DNA of 64,000 nt from Nodularia spumigena CCY9414 (GTDB taxonomy: Bacteria > Cyanobacteriota > Cyanobacteriia > Cyanobacteriales > Nostocaceae), in assembly GCF_000340565.2 (NCBI RefSeq), contig NZ_CP007203.1, positions 2,634,056 to 2,698,055 of the forward strand. Direction: 5' to 3'. Shown one piece after another: positions 60,001 through 64,000 of this stretch. Position 1 is the stretch's first letter. The number at the start of each line of letters is the position of its first letter. The translations under genes and the position numbers were made by a program. Under the pieces are notes generated by a model. That model had not been told where the DNA came from. It was given only the letters and a program-made list of their open reading frames with translations, and made no database searches.

Positions 60001-63000
60001 CTGATGTACTCTTTAGTAATTTATGCCGGACTCGGTTCACTGTTGACAACATTGGTATTTGGCAAAGTTTTAATGGGAATAAACCTTGAGAAACTAAAGC
60101 GAGAAGCTGACTTTCGCTATGGTTTAGTTAGAGTCAGAGAAAATGCCGAATCTATCGCCTTTTACGGTGGACAAAACCAGGAATTACAACAAATTAAACA
60201 AAAATTTATCCGCGTATTTGCCAATATAAAACGTTTAATTCGTTGGCAATTTCAGCTAAATGTTTTTCAGAATGGTTATCAATTTATCACCTTTATTTTA
60301 CCCTTTATTATTTTAGCACCGCGCATATTTGACCGTGAACTAGAAATAGGTGCTGTTACCCAAGCTCAAGCAGCCTTTGAAAGAGTAGGATTAGCACTGG
60401 GATTAATTATTACTCAATTCAATCAAATCAGTGTCTTAGCCGCAGGAACTCAACGACTGACAGAACTTAAAAATGGCATACAAAAATTATCCTCTCTCCC
60501 CCCAGAAGATAAAATAAAAATCTTAGAAAATAGATATATTGCAGTTAAAAATCTGACCTTAGAGACTCCCAAACAAATCAGTTTAATTAAAGATTTATCT
60601 CTAACTGTACAGCCAGGTGAATCATTAATTATTGTCGGAGTTAGTGGTGTAGGTAAAACTTCCCTATTACGTGCTATCGCAGGGTTATGGGTACATGGAA
60701 AAGGGAAAATAGAACGCCCACCTAATGAGCATATATTATTTCTGCCTCAACGTCCATATATGCCTTGGGGAAGCTTACGACAGCAATTAATTTATCCCCT
60801 CACAGAAACTAATATTCAGCCTGAAATCCTGCTAAAAATTCTTCAAGAAGTACATTTACCGGATTTAGCTACACGTCACGGAGGCTTAGATGCTGTTATT
60901 GATTGGTCAAGGGTGTTATCTTTAGGAGAACAACAAAGACTCGCCTTTGCTCGGTTGTTAGTAATTAAACCAAAATATGCCATTCTGGATGAATCAACCA
61001 GTGCCTTAGATGTTGAAACTGAAGCCGGTTTATACCAAAAGCTGCAAACAACATCAATCACTTATATTAGTGTCGGACACCGTAAAGAATTGTTGAATTA
61101 TCATCAACTTGTATTAGAACTAGCAGAGCAGCAAAAATGGCAATTATTGGCAAGAACAGATTATGAAAAATTCAGCAATGTCTGATAAATTTGATTATGG
61201 CTTACTACGGCAGTTTGGGCGAATTGTAAAACTTTATTGGTTATCATCACAAAAATGGCAAGCGATCGCCTCCCTAATATTACTGATATTTCTCTCATTC
61301 ATTAGCACCGCTATCATGGTAGGCGTGAGTATTTTTTTGGGAGAATTAGAATCATCCCTAGCAGCAGTAGATAACAACCGATTTTTGCAAGCAGTTCTCA
61401 CCTTCCTGGGAATATTACTAATTGGAGTCCCCATACTTTCCCTAAAAGTATACGTACAATCCCGATTAAGCTTATCTTGGCGACAATGGTTAACAGAATA
61501 CTTTCTGCATCAATACCTACATCAACGGAATTTTTACGAGCTTACCATAACTGCGGACATTGATAACCCCGACCAGCGCATTGGTGAAGATATCGAAAAT
61601 TTTACCCAACAATCACTCTATTTTGCCGTTGTTCTATGGGACTCCATTTTACTGCTCATTGCCTTCTCTGGAGTCCTATGGCGCATCTCTCCTGCGTTAA
61701 TGGTTTTTTTAATCATTTACGCCATTGCAGGCACTGTCATCACGACAATAGTCTTTGGGCGAACTTTAGTAGGAATTAACTTTGAACAACTCAAACGAGA
61801 AGCGGATTTTCGTTATGGTTTAATTCGTGTCCGAGATCATGCAGAGGCGATCGCATTTTATCAAGGAGAAGCGGTAGAATATCAAGAACTGTGGCAGCGT
61901 TTCTTGCGTGTATTTAGTAACTTTACCCACCTAATTCGTTGGCAATTGGGCTTAGATTTATTTCAAAACAGTTATCAATACATCACATTTTTGTTACCAA
62001 CATTTATTTTAGCTCCTCAGATTCTCACAGGCGAATTAGAACTAGGCGTATCAACACAAGCTGGAGTAGCCTTTCGGAGTATCTTAATTGCATTAGGTTT
62101 AGTCGTCAGCCAATTTGAGCAACTAAGTAACTTAGCCGCAGCAGTAACTAGGTTAGATGAATTACAAAACAGCCTCAAAGAATTACAAAACCCCACCCAC
62201 CTGAGTCAACCACGACTTAACACAGTGGAAAGTTCCGGAATCAGTTTTGAGAACGTCACCCTACAAACCCCCGATTATCAGAAAATTTTAGTACAAGACT
62301 TATCCTTTAGCATTTCCCCTGGACAATCCCTATTAATAACTGGTAAAAGTGGTGTAGGTAAAACCTCACTATTGCGTGCCTTAGCCGGACTGTGGCAAGC
62401 TGGTACAGGAACCATAACTCACCCAAAGCGTTCCGACTTACTATTTTTACCGCAACGTCCCTACATGATTCTCGGCAGCTTGAGAGAACAGCTACTATAT
62501 CCCCAACTTAATCACAGCATACCAGAAAATCAGCTCTTAGAAACTTTACAGCAAGTCAACTTAACAGACTTAGTACAACGCTTTGGCGGCTTAGACATAA
62601 CTACCGACTGGGGAACAGTATTATCAATAGGAGAACAACAAAGATTAGCCTTTGCCCGCCTACTTTTGCAATCTCCCCAGTACGCAATTCTAGACGAAGC
62701 CACCAGCGCCTTAGACGAAACCAACCAAACCTTACTATATCAACAACTACAGCAAACCGAAATCACCTATATCAGCGTTGGACATCGAACCTCATTGCGC
62801 TCTTTCCATCCCTGGCTATTAGAACTCAAAAACAATAATAATCGCCTCAAACCAATCAAAACTTCGCGTTCCTCCGCGTGAACCTCTGCGCCCCTTTGCG
62901 TTAAAAAATCATTACGCAAAATTATGAAAAACGAACCACAAAGGACACAAAGGACACAAAGTAAAGAGGATTTCACAGAGTTATTGCGTAAGTCCTAAAA

Positions 63001-64000
63001 ATCAAACATTCACATCCCCCACTAGACTTAATAACAAAAACTTGCAATAATTAAACTCTAACTCTCCGCGCCTGGTGCGTGCAATAAATTCTCCCATTCA
63101 GCACATTGAGATGAAATCTTCCGAACCAAGCATCAACCAGGAACTAAAAAACCGCATAGCCGCCCTACCGCCAGAAAAACGAGTATTATTTGAGCAAATT
63201 CTCCGCCAACAAACCAATTCCGGCAAATTTTCCCCGCAAAAAACTATTCCCCGTCGTCAAGAAAATACCGAATTACCCCTTTCTTTAGCACAGGAAAGAT
63301 TGTGGTTTCTCGATCAAATTGATCCTCACAATTGTGCATATAATATTGCTATTAGTTGGCAATTAACTGGCAACCTCAACATTCCCGCTTTATTTACCAG
63401 TTTACAAACAATTATCCACAGACACGAAAGCTTAAGAACTGCTTTTCCATCCCAGGAAGGTAAACCCTATCAAGAAGTTTTCCCAACGGTTGACTTACAA
63501 TTACCAGTTATCGACTTACAAAGTTTACCACCACAACAGCAAACACAAGCAGCTGAAAATTTAGCCAAACTAGAAGCTAGTCAACCCTTCGATTTAACTC
63601 AAGCGCCTCTGATGCGGGTAAAATTAATTCGCCTCACACCCCATCAAACTACTTTACTGCTGACTTTACATCATATCATTGCCGATGGCTGGTCACGGGG
63701 AATTTTATTGCGGGAGTTGGCGATTTGTTACCGTGCGTTTATCAAGGGTGAAAAACCATCTTTACCAGAATTACCGATTCAGTATGCAGATTTCGCCCTG
63801 TGGCAGAGGGAATGGCTACAAAAGGAGGAAATGACAGCACAATTGGCGTATTGGCGACAAAAATTAGCTGCATTACCAACTCTAGAACTACCAACCGATT
63901 ACCCACGCAGCCCCCTGCAAAAGTTTCAAGGAAAAACTGAGTCTTATTTATTGCCAAAAAACCTGTTAGAATCACTCAAAAATTTGAGTAAGCAGCAAGG

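Overview
The window is a chromosomal segment of a filamentous, most likely heterocyst-forming cyanobacterium (Nostocales). The signs are very frequent GCGATCGC (HIP1) octamers inside genes, a divergent psbN/psbH photosystem II pair, heptanucleotide tandem repeats typical of Nostoc and Anabaena, DevB/DevC-type exporter subunits, and cyanobacterial families such as FAAL-primed polyketide synthases and AMIN-domain TonB receptors. No tRNA, rRNA or CRISPR array was seen. The species cannot be named from sequence alone.

Layout. (1) 0-16.3 kb is housekeeping: a small Cys-rich protein, mnmE, a short-chain dehydrogenase, plsC, a GH38 alpha-mannosidase, psbN/psbH, tatA, pth, rpsU, rsmI, a PfkB-family kinase and a CysQ-like phosphatase. 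A 298-bp element is present twice in exact inverted orientation (4833-5130 and 12146-12443). It encloses the mannosidase-psbH-tatA-pth block. (2) 16.3-18 kb is an AT-rich stretch of dead mobile DNA: an integrase N-terminal half, a probable transposase fragment and a recombinase C-terminal half. (3) 18-36.5 kb, minus strand, is a lipid-primed polyketide operon. In order of transcription it holds a FAAL-acyl-CoA dehydrogenase-ACP fusion and two KS-AT-DH-cMT-ER-KR-ACP modules. (4) 36.8-40.8 kb, plus strand, is a TonB-dependent siderophore-type receptor and an EntS-like MFS exporter, divergent from the polyketide operon. (5) 40.8-49.5 kb holds two giant Calx-beta repeat proteins, one ending in DUF4114-like units and one in RTX repeats. 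(6) 49.6-55 kb holds a luciferase-like monooxygenase of the natural-product type, a DevB/DevC pair without DevA, a type II thioesterase and a fatty acid hydroxylase. (7) 55-58 kb holds a membrane protein, a sucrase/ferredoxin-like protein and a DUF3102 protein. (8) 58.7-64 kb holds a VOC protein, two overlapping ABC half-transporter genes of the McyH type, and the start of an NRPS that runs off the window.

Reading the parts together, 18-64 kb looks like one specialised-metabolism region. FAAL would activate a fatty acid, the ACAD domain could desaturate it, two C-methylating modules could extend it by two propionate-like units, and an NRPS could add amino acids. The monooxygenase, hydroxylase and thioesterase would tailor or edit. 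The ABC pair or MFS would export, and the TonB receptor suggests a metal-chelating product. The join between PKS and NRPS is inferred, because they lie 27 kb or more apart on opposite strands.

A second theme is repeat invasion of coding sequence. Families of short GC-rich repeats that fill spacers also sit in frame inside the mannosidase, the FAAL fusion and the first PKS. They also supply the end of one ABC transporter gene and flank a duplicated tatA tail.
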